From Saprospiraceae bacterium (GTDB lineage: Bacteria; Bacteroidota; Bacteroidia; Chitinophagales; Saprospiraceae): a DNA stretch of 55,658 nucleotides. The position numbers and the translations under genes are program-made. Positions 19,074-27,562 of the stretch are shown piece by piece (position 1 is the first letter of the stretch; every line of letters starts with the position of its first letter). The notes under the pieces are model-generated. The model made no database searches. It had not been told where the DNA came from and was given only the letters and a program-made list of their open reading frames with translations. Where the stretch lies: NCBI GenBank assembly GCA_025056735.1, contig JANWVR010000115.1:1-55658 (forward strand), written 5' to 3'.

Positions 19074-19158
19074 GCCAAACAAGTTTGGCCGGTACAGAGC
19101 CAAACAAGTTTGGCGGTTACGGGGCCAAACAAGTTTGGCTGGTACAGGCAAGTCTGGC
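19074..19158. repeat. Three tandem palindromes (25-bp period) plus a degenerate fourth in the parC leader
   Basis: GCCAAACAAGTTTGGC occurs at 19074-19089, 19099-19114 and 19124-19139, exactly 25 bp apart. Each copy is a palindrome except for the central AA. The linkers are related (CGGTACAGA, GGTTACGGG, TGGTACAG). A shortened copy, GGCAAGTCTGGC, lies at 19147-19158. They sit between the candidate parC -7 box and the parC ATG, so they would be transcribed into the parC 5' leader as a series of hairpins, or act as an operator array on DNA. Confidence 0.85.
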
Positions 19159-19167
19159 CAGCGGGGG

Positions 19168-19175
19168 CAAAGGTA
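19168..19175 (-). promoter_or_regulatory. Candidate -7 promoter box of parC
   Basis: TACCTTTG on the minus strand, an exact TAnnTTTG match, 111 bp upstream of the parC ATG. It places the palindrome array inside the transcribed leader. Confidence 0.5.
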
Positions 19176-19199
19176 ATGCAAAGAATTCGCGTTTTTAAA

Positions 19200-19330
19200 A
19201 CAAAAGGTTTTAAAAGTGTCGCCTTTGAGGTTCCATTTCGAGACTACAAAAAGTTGAGGTATTGGATTTTAGCATCCGTCAGAGCAGACGCCGCCGCTGC
19301 AGGTATCCCTTTGGAACGCCGACAACCTGA
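19200..19330 (-). pseudogene. Decayed fragment of a glycosyltransferase C-terminus
   Basis: Read on the minus strand this stretch gives SALTDAKIQYLNFL, then a stop, then SRNGTSKATLLK. It matches the C-terminus of the GT2 fusion protein at 20836-22770 (TALTEAEIQRLNFLYAKNW). At the DNA level, 19245-19289 and 20906-20950 agree at about 35 of 45 positions, including 15 identical bases in a row. It is in the same orientation as the intact gene, with the AAA ATPase gene between them. A 58-codon plus-strand frame at 19176-19352 is the antisense of this fragment. Confidence 0.6.
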
Positions 19331-19426
19331 GAACGAAGAATCATCAGACTGAATTGAGGATAAAAGTAGTATCCTTAGAAGGACAATAAATAATTTAAGT
19401 TTCTTTCTCGGAAGGATAAGTATTGC

Positions 19427-19434
19427 TATCTTTG
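19427..19434 (+). promoter_or_regulatory. Candidate -7 promoter box of the AAA ATPase gene
   Basis: TATCTTTG matches TAnnTTTG, 20 bp upstream of the ATG at 19455. Confidence 0.5.
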
Positions 19435-19454
19435 TCGTTCAATAAAGGCCAGTC

Positions 19455-20735
19455 ATGGAGAATAAGAAGGCTATTTTCAGGCAAATCATTGCCGATTTTA
19501 TAGACTCACCACTGCCAGAAACGCTGCCGAGGGATATCGAGATACCCTCCGATGTACCCAAGATTATTTCTTTAGTTGGGCCTCGGCGCTCTGGTAAAAC
19601 GCACCTTCTGTTTCATCTCATTCGCTCTTTGCGTCAGCAGGTGGAGAGCAACCGCTTAGTGTATGTCAATTTTGAGGATGATCGCCTGTTTCCGCTTCGC
19701 TTGGACGATATGGAGGCATTCGTGCAGGCCTACTACGAACGCTATCCGTCAAACAAGGATGTGTTGGTGTGGTTCTTTTTTGATGAAATCCAAGAGGTTC
19801 CGCACTGGGAAAAGTTTATTCGCCGCCTGTGGGACACGGAGCGCTGCCGAATATATCTAACCGGATCCTCATCTAAACTGCTCAGCCGCGAGCTGGCCTC
19901 AGCCCTGCGCGGGCGGACGCTGCCGTTTGAGGTATTGCCATTGAGCTTTGCAGAATTCCTGCGTTTCAATCAGGTAGAAGTAGCGCCTGATACCTCCAAG
20001 GGCAAGGCCACAGCGCTGCACTGGTTTGATCGCTGGCTCCTGCAGGGAGGCTTTCCCGAATTAGTCTTCTTACCAGAGTCGCTACACCTCAGAACAATAA
20101 ACGAGTACATAGACCTGATGCTTTATCGCGACCTTGCGGAGCGCTTTGCTGTTCGACAGCCCGCTGCCATGAAGTATTTACTGAAATTTCTAATGCATAA
20201 TTTGGCCAATCCCATCAGCCTGAACAAAGTATTTCAAGATATGAAGTCTCAGGGCTACGCCATCAGCAAAGACACAGTGTTGGATTACACTTCGCATCTC
20301 GAAGAAGCCTTTATTGTGTTTCGAGTGGACATCTGGCATCGCTCCGTACGCGCGCAGGCCGTGAATCCCAGCAAGTACTACACCGTAGATGCTGCTCTGA
20401 AACAAAGTACAGGCATTGGCCAGGACTGGGGTCGGCTGTTGGAGAACGCCGTCTTTCTGCATTTGCGACGCCAGGGGATACAGCCTTATTATTGGCGCGA
20501 AAAACAAGAGGTAGACTTTTGCTGGGAGGGCGGCATACCAATCAACGTCTGTTGGGATTACTCAAACGCAGCCACACAAAAACGAGAGGTTCAAGGACTC
20601 CTGGCCGCTATGGAAGCATTAGACGCCGATGAGGGCCTTCTATTGACGCGCGATCAGGCAGATGACCTTGCTGTTGGCTCTTATAAAATACGTATCCGGC
20701 CCGCCTGGACGTACTTTCTGGGAGAAAAAATATAG
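19455..20735 (+). CDS. AAA ATPase with DUF4143 domain
   Basis: A 426-residue cytosolic ATPase of the AAA_14/DUF4143 type. Walker A is GPRRSGKT (42-49) and Walker B is VWFFFDEIQ with D110-E111; a sensor-like TGSSSKLLS follows. The C-terminal part is DUF4143, with an apparent endonuclease-like fold (YWREKQEVDFCWE, where an E-x-D motif can be seen). Family members are common, multicopy and laterally mobile in Bacteroidota, and their function is unknown. The gene is bordered on one side by a GT gene and on the other by a decayed copy of that gene's 3' end, which suggests it arrived by insertion or with a local duplication. Confidence 0.88.
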   Translation: MENKKAIFRQIIADFIDSPLPETLPRDIEIPSDVPKIISLVGPRRSGKTHLLFHLIRSLRQQVESNRLVYVNFEDDRLFPLRLDDMEAFVQAYYERYPSNKDVLVWFFFDEIQEVPHWEKFIRRLWDTERCRIYLTGSSSKLLSRELASALRGRTLPFEVLPLSFAEFLRFNQVEVAPDTSKGKATALHWFDRWLLQGGFPELVFLPESLHLRTINEYIDLMLYRDLAERFAVRQPAAMKYLLKFLMHNLANPISLNKVFQDMKSQGYAISKDTVLDYTSHLEEAFIVFRVDIWHRSVRAQAVNPSKYYTVDAALKQSTGIGQDWGRLLENAVFLHLRRQGIQPYYWREKQEVDFCWEGGIPINVCWDYSNAATQKREVQGLLAAMEALDADEGLLLTRDQADDLAVGSYKIRIRPAWTYFLGEKI

Positions 20736-20783
20736 CCCTGCTGCAACATAGGAGCTCGTGTGCCTACCCAAGCGGACTCCGCA

Positions 20784-20805
20784 GCCGAGTGTAACAGGAC
20801 TCGGC
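20784..20805. other. Hairpin between convergent genes
   Basis: GCCGAGT (20784-20790) and ACTCGGC (20799-20805) form a 7-bp stem with an 8-nt loop. It lies between the convergent AAA ATPase and glycosyltransferase stops. Without a T-tract it is only a possible bidirectional terminator. Confidence 0.3.
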
Positions 20806-20835
20806 CCGGCTATGCGCGCCGATTGTCCGCCCCGG

Positions 20836-22770
20836 TCATCCCTTTGCTGTGAACAGTATTTTGCACAACAAAGCTGCATCTCGTCCAAGGCTCCAGTTTT
20901 TGGCATACAAAAAGTTGAGGCGTTGGATCTCCGCTTCTGTCAGGGCGGTCTCCGTTTTTGCTGAGGCGCTGACTAGCTGTGCGAGTGGAAAGACGGCCGG
21001 CGGCAAAAGGGGCATGGGCTCCTTCTGAGCCGATGGGGCGTAGCCAATCCATGTTTTTCGGCCCAGGAGGACGGGCAGCCAGTTTTGGGCAAGGGCCTTT
21101 TTGCTTCTCAAGACCAAAACCCACAAAGGGCTTAGTAAAAGCAATGAGACGCAGACAACGAGATCAAAGGCGCGTTTTGCGCGTCGGCTCTCGGGCTGGG
21201 CAAGCCGAAAGTTAGGCGCTATAGAATACAGCTCGCCCGGGCGGTCTTTGTTGCTGCTACCGATGATATGATCGCTGCCCGCGGGCAGGGTTTTGTAGCG
21301 GATGCTCGGGCCGAGGCTCTGCATCGTGTCGAGCACGTCGCTAATAGGTACATCCTGTGTGCAAAAGATGATTTCATCGGCCTCGAAGAGCCGCACCAAG
21401 GCAGGCAGGCGCTGGCGCTGGTCGGGCGCCAGGGTAGTCGTCAATTCCCAGGCGATTTCGGCGCGTTGAAGCAGCCGTTTGGCGCGTTCGCTCTCTGTTG
21501 GGCCGCCCACGATGAGGATGTTGCGGCGGCGCAGCTGGCCAATGCGCCAGCTGCGATATTCGATAAAATAGAGTAGCACGCGCAACAGCGAAAGCCCTGC
21601 CGCAGTCCAGATAGCCCCCAGGATTAAGACGGCTCTAGAAGGACGATATGCCTGATCGAGGAAGCCGTAGATAGCAGCCAACAATACGGCGCCGACGCCT
21701 ACGTTGCGCAACAGCCGCACTAAGTCATAGCGCCGATCATAGCTACCTCCCAGCCAGAGCACAAGCAGCCACACGCTAACGTAGAGCGGAAAGTTGAACC
21801 AAAGGATAGAAGGTTGAAAGTAGTCGGGGTCTTTATAGTAATAATGTGCCCAGAAGTCCTTCAGCGCGACCAGCCCTCCGTACATCAGTGCGGCATCTAG
21901 TAACGGTAACCAGGCGTTTTGGGCGGCGCGTGCAAGAAATGCAGCCACTGCGCGCAAGGCAATAGCCGCTTGCAACAAGAGCACCAGCAGGCCCAATCCG
22001 CCGCGCCGGAAATGTTTGCGGGCAAAGATGATCATGGCCTCATAGAAGCGCCGCACGTACCGGAAATCCTTCTGGGTGCTCTCGCCCTTGTAATGCAGAA
22101 TGCGGGTATGGGGGTAGTAATAATTCTGAAAACCCGCCTGCTGAAGCCGGTACGAAAGGTCAATATCCTCGCCGTACATAAAAAAGGCCTCGTCGAGCAG
22201 CCCTGCCCGCTCCAGAGCGCTGCGGCGAATGAACATAAAACAGCCGGCTAGCACGTCCACGGGGTGTGTCTGGCTGAGGTCGAGGTGACCCATATAGTAA
22301 CCATTGAAACGGGCGCTGCGCGGGAACAACACACCCAACCCCATCATTTTGCAAAACGACACCCAGGGTGTTGGAAAGCCGCGCTTGCTTTCGGGCAAAT
22401 ATTGACCGCTGCCGTCGAGCATGCGCACGCCCAAAGCACCAGCCTCAGGATGGGCATCCATGAAAGCCAGGCAATGCCGAAACGTATCCGCCTCTACTAA
22501 GGTGTCTGGGTTGAGCAACAGCACATATTCGCCGCAGCTCTGCCGAATGGCCTGGTTGTTGGCCGCTGCAAAGCCCACATTCTCGCGATTGGCGATGAGC
22601 CTGACTTCCGGAAAACGCTGCCGAACCAGTGAGACAGAGTCGTCCGTCGAGGCATTGTCCACCACCCATACCTCGCCCTCGATGCCCTCTAAAGCAAGCT
22701 GCACGGAAAGCAAGCATTGCTCTAAGAAAGCACAAACATTGTAACTGACAATGACTATAGACAGGCGCAT
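20836..22770 (-). CDS. GT2 glycosyltransferase fused to a degenerate WbaP/PglC-like sugar-transferase scaffold
   Basis: A 644-residue membrane protein. Residues 1-250 are a GT2 glycosyltransferase of the rhamnosyltransferase type (LSIVIVSYNV, VVDNASTDDS, LLNPDT, YGEDIDLSYRL). Hydrophobic helices follow (about 258-285 and 318-395). Then comes a Rossmann-like segment (RRRNILIVGG) and a stretch beginning RAKRAFDLVVCVSLLLLSPLWV, which is the start of bacterial polyprenyl-phosphate sugar-1-phosphate transferases. The catalytic part that should follow (the KFRSM region and the Asp-Glu dyad) is missing; only the final NW-type C-terminal helix returns. GT2 activity is likely, while the second domain is probably structural. 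It likely acts in envelope polysaccharide assembly. No other polysaccharide genes adjoin. Confidence 0.82.
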   Translation of the reverse strand: MRLSIVIVSYNVCAFLEQCLLSVQLALEGIEGEVWVVDNASTDDSVSLVRQRFPEVRLIANRENVGFAAANNQAIRQSCGEYVLLLNPDTLVEADTFRHCLAFMDAHPEAGALGVRMLDGSGQYLPESKRGFPTPWVSFCKMMGLGVLFPRSARFNGYYMGHLDLSQTHPVDVLAGCFMFIRRSALERAGLLDEAFFMYGEDIDLSYRLQQAGFQNYYYPHTRILHYKGESTQKDFRYVRRFYEAMIIFARKHFRRGGLGLLVLLLQAAIALRAVAAFLARAAQNAWLPLLDAALMYGGLVALKDFWAHYYYKDPDYFQPSILWFNFPLYVSVWLLVLWLGGSYDRRYDLVRLLRNVGVGAVLLAAIYGFLDQAYRPSRAVLILGAIWTAAGLSLLRVLLYFIEYRSWRIGQLRRRNILIVGGPTESERAKRLLQRAEIAWELTTTLAPDQRQRLPALVRLFEADEIIFCTQDVPISDVLDTMQSLGPSIRYKTLPAGSDHIIGSSNKDRPGELYSIAPNFRLAQPESRRAKRAFDLVVCVSLLLLSPLWVLVLRSKKALAQNWLPVLLGRKTWIGYAPSAQKEPMPLLPPAVFPLAQLVSASAKTETALTEAEIQRLNFLYAKNWSLGRDAALLCKILFTAKG

Positions 22771-22905
22771 GGCGCAAAAGTGCGGCGGCTTTGGCCTTCA
22801 ATGGGCAGGCTTTTGCCTGTAATTCGCTTCCACAGACCCGCCATTCACATCTGCAGTTCGCTATCTTACCCTTCAAAATTTTTCCTTTTTTCTGCCCTTT
22901 GCCGC

Positions 22906-22913
22906 TACCTTTG
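22906..22913 (+). promoter_or_regulatory. Candidate -7 promoter box of the PPIase gene
   Basis: TACCTTTG, an exact TAnnTTTG match, 69 bp upstream of the ATG at 22983. The leader between them is AT-rich. Confidence 0.5.
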
Positions 22914-22982
22914 CGTCTGCTTTTTTAAAAGTACCCTTAGTTTTCGGGTTTAAAAATTTGACTATCAACTTTTTGTGACAAG

Positions 22983-25103
22983 ATGGCCTTAATCGGAACG
23001 ATTCGTAAAAATGGGTGGATACTCATCGTGCTCATGGTGCTAGCGTTGGGCGGGTTTATCCTGATGGACATTATCAGCAATGCTCAGCGCTACAGCTCTG
23101 CCGACATCAACACGATTGGCAAGGTGAAAGGCACCGAGATTAAGCGTTCGGAGTTTGATACCTACGAAAAGCTCATTTACTCCAACCCACAGCCAGGTAC
23201 GGCTTACCAAATTCGCCAGCAAGTGTGGGACTACTTCGTAGAACGCACCCTTTTGGAAAAAGAGGCGGAAGCTTTGGGACTTGGCGTGGGCAAGGAAGAG
23301 CTAATGGATCTGCAATTTGGACAGAACCTTAGCCAAGTAATTGTACAGCGCTTCTCCGGCCCCGACGGTCAGCCCAATCGCGAGCAATTGAACAACATCA
23401 AAAACGCTATTGAGTCGGGCAATTTTACGGATCCAACCAATCGCGCTTATTGGGCCACTCAGGAAAAGGAAATCATCACCGAGCGCCTCCAAGAAAAGAT
23501 TGGCGCACTCCTCTCTAAGGCCATCTATGCACCTGCCTGGCAGGCGGAAATGGCCTACCGCGAAAGCAATCAGCGCGCTAACTTCCTGTTTGTGCGCATC
23601 CCTTACGACAGGGTGGCCGACAATGAAGTTACCCTTACTGACGACGATTTTAAGGCTTATTTGAAAGAGAACCCGCGTCTCTATCGCCAATTCGATGAAA
23701 CACGCACCGTGGAATACGTTGAATTCAACGTATATCCCACAGAAAGCGATAGCGCCGCGGCTTACGAAGCTGCCTGGAAGTTGTGGGAAGGTCTGCGCGC
23801 CGCGGAGAACGACTCGCTCTATACTGTAACGAATCGCGGCACAGTGGATAGTCGCTTCCGCAAAAAGGACGACCTTCCCGCTGCTGCTGCTGACTCGCTG
23901 ACCACTGCGCCAGTAGGCACCCTCGTCGGGCCTTTCTACGATAAAGGAAGTTGGGTGATCGCCAAAATTTTAGGCCGCAAACTTGTGCCTGACTCGGTTC
24001 AGGCACGCCACATTCTGATACGCGACGCAACACCGGAAAATGAGAAAAAAATAGACAGCCTCATGCAGCTGCTAACCTCAAAGAAGGCTCGCTTTGACTC
24101 GTTGGCTATTGCTAACAGCCAGGACCCTGGCTCGGCAGCGAAGGGTGGAGATTTAGGCTGGTTTCCAGAGGGCGCCATGGTGCCTGAGTTTAATGCAGCC
24201 TGCTTTTATGACTCTGAGATCGGCAAGTACTACAAAGTCTCTACTCAATTTGGCTGGCACCTCATCGAGGTTACGGGCAAAAAGTTCCTTAACAATCAAG
24301 CGGGTGTGCGGCTGGCCACGCTCACTCAACCTATAGAGCCGAGCAAAGGGACGCAGCAGCGCGTCAAAGACAAGGCGTTAGAAATTTTGCAGAAGGCCAA
24401 AACGCGCCAGGATTTGATAGAATTAGCCAAAAAAGAGGGCTATGCGGTCATGTCCAGCCAGCCTCTGAAAGCTACTGATTTCTCGCTGAGCACCTTTGGC
24501 CAGGGTGAAGAAGCGCGCGAAATCGTCCGCTGGGCTTATGAAGATAAAACAAAAGTAGACGCCGTGGCACAGGAAGTATTCTCCTTCCGCGACCCCAACG
24601 GCGGCTATTTCGACAGCAAGTATGTACTGGTAGCGCTCAAGAACATCACGCCCGCCGGCGACGCCACCGTGGAGACGCTCAAAAACAACCCGCGCGTGGA
24701 AATGGAAATTCGCAACCGGAAGAAGGCAGAAATTCTTAAAAATAAAATCGGTAATAAATCTGACTTAGATGCTTTGGCTGCTGAGTGGAAGGTTTCCGTA
24801 GACACAGCTCAAAATGTCGTCTTGATGCAATCCTTCCTCCCCGGTGGAGGTGCTGAGCCGCGCATAGTAGGGGCTGTGTTCCACTTAGCCAAAGCCGGCG
24901 CGACCACCAAGCCTATCGCGGGCAATAACGGCGTTTATGTGGCTCGTCTGCTGGAAAATATCCCCGATTTAGCAGCACCTCCGGATTTGGCTATGTTCCG
25001 CCGTCAGGCAGTCTCCTCTACTATTTCGGCACTTCGCGTCGGCTGGGTCAACCTCTGGCGCAAATACTCCGATATTGACGACTATCGCAGCCGTTTCTTC
25101 TAA
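22983..25103 (+). CDS. SurA/PpiD-like periplasmic peptidyl-prolyl isomerase
   Basis: A 706-residue membrane-anchored folding chaperone. One N-terminal membrane segment (WILIVLMVLALGGFILMDI, about 12-30) anchors it in the inner membrane with the rest in the periplasm. A SurA_N-type chaperone region follows (about 35-230). A parvulin-type isomerase domain is visible around 340-430 (ARHILIRDA, SQDPGSAAKGGDLGWF, GWHLIEVTGKKF). The size and plan match Bacteroidota PpiD-like proteins, which help outer-membrane and secreted proteins fold. It is followed by a strong intrinsic terminator, so it is probably a single-gene transcript from the promoter box at 22906. Confidence 0.92.
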   Translation: MALIGTIRKNGWILIVLMVLALGGFILMDIISNAQRYSSADINTIGKVKGTEIKRSEFDTYEKLIYSNPQPGTAYQIRQQVWDYFVERTLLEKEAEALGLGVGKEELMDLQFGQNLSQVIVQRFSGPDGQPNREQLNNIKNAIESGNFTDPTNRAYWATQEKEIITERLQEKIGALLSKAIYAPAWQAEMAYRESNQRANFLFVRIPYDRVADNEVTLTDDDFKAYLKENPRLYRQFDETRTVEYVEFNVYPTESDSAAAYEAAWKLWEGLRAAENDSLYTVTNRGTVDSRFRKKDDLPAAAADSLTTAPVGTLVGPFYDKGSWVIAKILGRKLVPDSVQARHILIRDATPENEKKIDSLMQLLTSKKARFDSLAIANSQDPGSAAKGGDLGWFPEGAMVPEFNAACFYDSEIGKYYKVSTQFGWHLIEVTGKKFLNNQAGVRLATLTQPIEPSKGTQQRVKDKALEILQKAKTRQDLIELAKKEGYAVMSSQPLKATDFSLSTFGQGEEAREIVRWAYEDKTKVDAVAQEVFSFRDPNGGYFDSKYVLVALKNITPAGDATVETLKNNPRVEMEIRNRKKAEILKNKIGNKSDLDALAAEWKVSVDTAQNVVLMQSFLPGGGAEPRIVGAVFHLAKAGATTKPIAGNNGVYVARLLENIPDLAAPPDLAMFRRQAVSSTISALRVGWVNLWRKYSDIDDYRSRFF

Positions 25104-25137
25104 AAACGAAAGCGTTGTGCCCAACGGCCTATAAGGA

Positions 25138-25180
25138 GCGAGGGCACTGGAGAATTCTCCAGTGCCCTCGCAATTTTTTT
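25138..25180 (+). terminator. Strong rho-independent terminator
   Basis: Positions 25138-25171 are a perfect 34-nt palindrome (it starts GCGAGGGCACTGG and is centred on AATT), followed by AA and seven T. It lies 35 bp after the PPIase stop. The palindrome is symmetrical, but the T-run is on the plus-strand side only. Confidence 0.9.
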
Positions 25181-25264
25181 GCGCTCAGATGACTAACCGC
25201 TTTGTCGCAAGCCGCATCTTCCGCACCTTTGAGGCGTTGACACAATCGCTAAACTCTCCTAAGC

Positions 25265-25813
25265 ATGACTTTCACCGAACAAGATTATTTTAACTTTCAG
25301 CGCAAAGTAGAACGCTACAAAGAAGTACTGCAAAACACCGAACGCTATCGGCAGTACTGGGAGGCGGAGCTCAAGCCCGCTCTTTTAGAACATCTGCGCA
25401 AAGCCGCCGAACTGGCCCAATTGCCCTGTACCGTAGAAGAGCGCTCCGAAATCCAAAACTTGGGCGCTGTCATCCTTTCGCTCGGCCATAGCCAAAGCGG
25501 ACTGGGCGAACCGTTGGGCGAAGGAATACACCGAGACCTGATCAAACATAATGGCTCCTTAGTCTATCAGCAGCTCTTTAACGGCAAAATCATGGTCATG
25601 GTCAACTACCCCTACATCGAACGCTACGGCCAACCGCAACAGCCCAAAACCTTAGCCATCTACCGACCCGAAGAAATCAAAGAACCTTACGTCGTCCGGC
25701 ATTTGGAGACGTTCATCTCCGAAATCACCCTCTGGGAGGATTACGACGACGACCGACCGGACGAAAACCAACGCATCGGGTTCAAACTGAACTTCGAACG
25801 CGAGGAGGTGTAA
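25265..25813 (+). CDS. Uncharacterised 182-residue soluble protein
   Basis: A 182-residue, acidic, non-membrane protein without a signal peptide. I do not recognise a family. The N-terminal third (residues 5-60) is rich in charged residues and predicted helical (FQRKVERYKEVLQNTERYRQ); the middle contains GAVILSLGHSQSGLGEPLGEG and MVMVNYPYIERYGQP; the C-terminal end is very acidic (WEDYDDDRPDE). Codon use looks like that of its neighbours, so it is probably native. It is flanked by a terminator upstream and a 225-bp gap before tolC, so it is likely transcribed alone. No motif for catalysis could be identified. Confidence 0.75.
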   Translation: MTFTEQDYFNFQRKVERYKEVLQNTERYRQYWEAELKPALLEHLRKAAELAQLPCTVEERSEIQNLGAVILSLGHSQSGLGEPLGEGIHRDLIKHNGSLVYQQLFNGKIMVMVNYPYIERYGQPQQPKTLAIYRPEEIKEPYVVRHLETFISEITLWEDYDDDRPDENQRIGFKLNFEREEV

Positions 25814-26038
25814 GGTATACAGAGAGCCCTCTCTCTATGCCTTTTATTGCGGAAAATTCCCAGCAAGCAAAAGGGGCTGCAAGGGCAAAGAATTATGTGC
25901 ACACTTCTAACCACTTTCGCCCTTAAGCCCTTAGGGTCATTGCCTTCATCCAAAGTTTTTTCTCTTTGATATAAAAAAAGCAGTGCCTGCTGCTACGGCC
26001 TCTAATCTTGCCTTCCGTTTCACAAAGGGCTTTTTTCC

Positions 26039-27499
26039 ATGAGAAGAACACACGTTCAAACCGCTGCCCAACATTTTATACTTGCTCTGGCGCTACTGTT
26101 GTGGAGTGCAGCTCCGTCGGCATCCCAAGAGGTCTGGAACTTAGAGCGGTGCATTCGGCACGCTCAAGAAGCCAATCTGCTCGTTCGCCAGGCACAGACG
26201 AACGCTCGGGTGGCGCTGCTGTCGGAACGCCAGGCGAAGGCCGGTCGGCTGCCCTCTATTAATGCCAACTCCACGCTGGGCGAGCAGTTTGGCCGCACCA
26301 TTGACCCGGCGACCAACCAGTTCGTAACCTCGGGTATCACCTTCAATAGCATCGGCCTGACAGCCGGGCTGCCGCTGTTTGCCGGCGGACAGATTCACCA
26401 CGGCATTCGGCAGGCTCGCTGGAACGCCCAGGCCGCTAAAGCCGATGCTGAGCAGACGGCCAACAACCTGGCCCTTCAGGTAGCGCAAGCCTACCTAAAC
26501 GTCCTGCTGGCTGAAGAACAGCGCGAAATCGCCCGTCGAAGGGTTGAGCAAGCGCGCCTCCAATTAGAAACGACCCTCAAGCTCATCGAAGCCGGAAGCG
26601 CCCCAGCAGCCGATCGCTTCAATGCGCAAGCCCAACTAGCGCGCGAAGAGCAATTAGCCGTACAGGCGCAAAACAGCGTAGAGCTGGCCATGCTCGCCCT
26701 CAAACAATTGCTTCAATTAGAGCCTAACGACAACCTACGTATCGAACGACCGCGCATCGAACCGCCAACGGATGCCGCACCCGAAAACCTTACACTCCCT
26801 GCCGTCTATGCCATAGCTCGTGAAACACAGCCCGGCGTAAAAGCCGCTCACTTCCGCCTCAAAAGCGCCGAAACCGGCGTAACGCTGGCAAAATCGGCCT
26901 ACTTTCCAACCCTTACGCTCTTCGCCAGCCTCAACACCAACTACTCCTCGCAATTTCGCGATTTTAATAATCCACGCATCCTTGGCACCGTACTGGGCCC
27001 GCCCGTTATCGTGCGCATCAATGAAGTGGATGTGCCTGTCCAGCAATATGTCAACCTCTTTGAGTTCCCCCGCCTCTCGTACCTCGACCAGATAGAACAA
27101 AACTTCGGCCAGGGTATCGGCCTGCAAATCAGCGTGCCCATCTATCAAAACGGCCGCAACCGCCTCAGCGTCGAGCGTGCACGTCTGAACGTCATTAGCG
27201 CCCAACTGCAGGAAAACCAGGCCCAACAGCAACTGAAAAACGACATTCAGACCGCTATTGCCAATGCCCGTGCCAGCCGCCTACAGCTAGACGCAGCCCA
27301 AAAAACATACGAATTTATGCAGGCCGCTTTTGCCAATACCGAACGACGCTACCAACTTGGCGCAGCCAATCTACTCGAATTTACTACCGCCCGAAACAAC
27401 CGCGACAACGCCGAAAACGACCTCCTCATCGCCCGCTACGATTACGTGTTCCGGCTGAAAATCCTTGATTTTTATTTGGGCAAGGAAATCCGACTCTAA
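26039..27499 (+). CDS. TolC-family outer-membrane efflux protein
   Basis: A 486-residue outer-membrane factor. A signal peptide (FILALALLLWSAAPSASQ) leads into two repeats of long coiled-coil helices, with the conserved opening VWNLERCIRHAQEANLLVRQA and a second repeat from about residue 255 (LPAVYAIARETQPGVKAAHF). It forms a trimeric channel that receives substrates from a periplasmic adaptor. The adaptor gene follows 63 bp downstream on the same strand, so the two are likely one operon. No inner-membrane ABC or RND pump is next to them. A near-consensus box, TAATCTTG, lies about 35 bp upstream of the start. Confidence 0.93.
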   Translation: MRRTHVQTAAQHFILALALLLWSAAPSASQEVWNLERCIRHAQEANLLVRQAQTNARVALLSERQAKAGRLPSINANSTLGEQFGRTIDPATNQFVTSGITFNSIGLTAGLPLFAGGQIHHGIRQARWNAQAAKADAEQTANNLALQVAQAYLNVLLAEEQREIARRRVEQARLQLETTLKLIEAGSAPAADRFNAQAQLAREEQLAVQAQNSVELAMLALKQLLQLEPNDNLRIERPRIEPPTDAAPENLTLPAVYAIARETQPGVKAAHFRLKSAETGVTLAKSAYFPTLTLFASLNTNYSSQFRDFNNPRILGTVLGPPVIVRINEVDVPVQQYVNLFEFPRLSYLDQIEQNFGQGIGLQISVPIYQNGRNRLSVERARLNVISAQLQENQAQQQLKNDIQTAIANARASRLQLDAAQKTYEFMQAAFANTERRYQLGAANLLEFTTARNNRDNAENDLLIARYDYVFRLKILDFYLGKEIRL

Positions 27500-27562
27500 C
27501 ACCGCCAACTATAACTTTCTCAAGAGTAAAACACCACCCAAACGCCTCATCATCGCATCGCT

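Noticed and set aside
19074-19158. CRISPR-like array at the parC leader
   Set aside because: The spacers are about 9 nt and similar to each other, repeats are only 16 bp, and there are no cas genes.
19176-19352. 58-codon plus-strand reading frame between parC and the AAA ATPase
   Set aside because: It starts inside the minus-strand parC -7 box and is antisense to a decayed glycosyltransferase tail; no promoter of its own.
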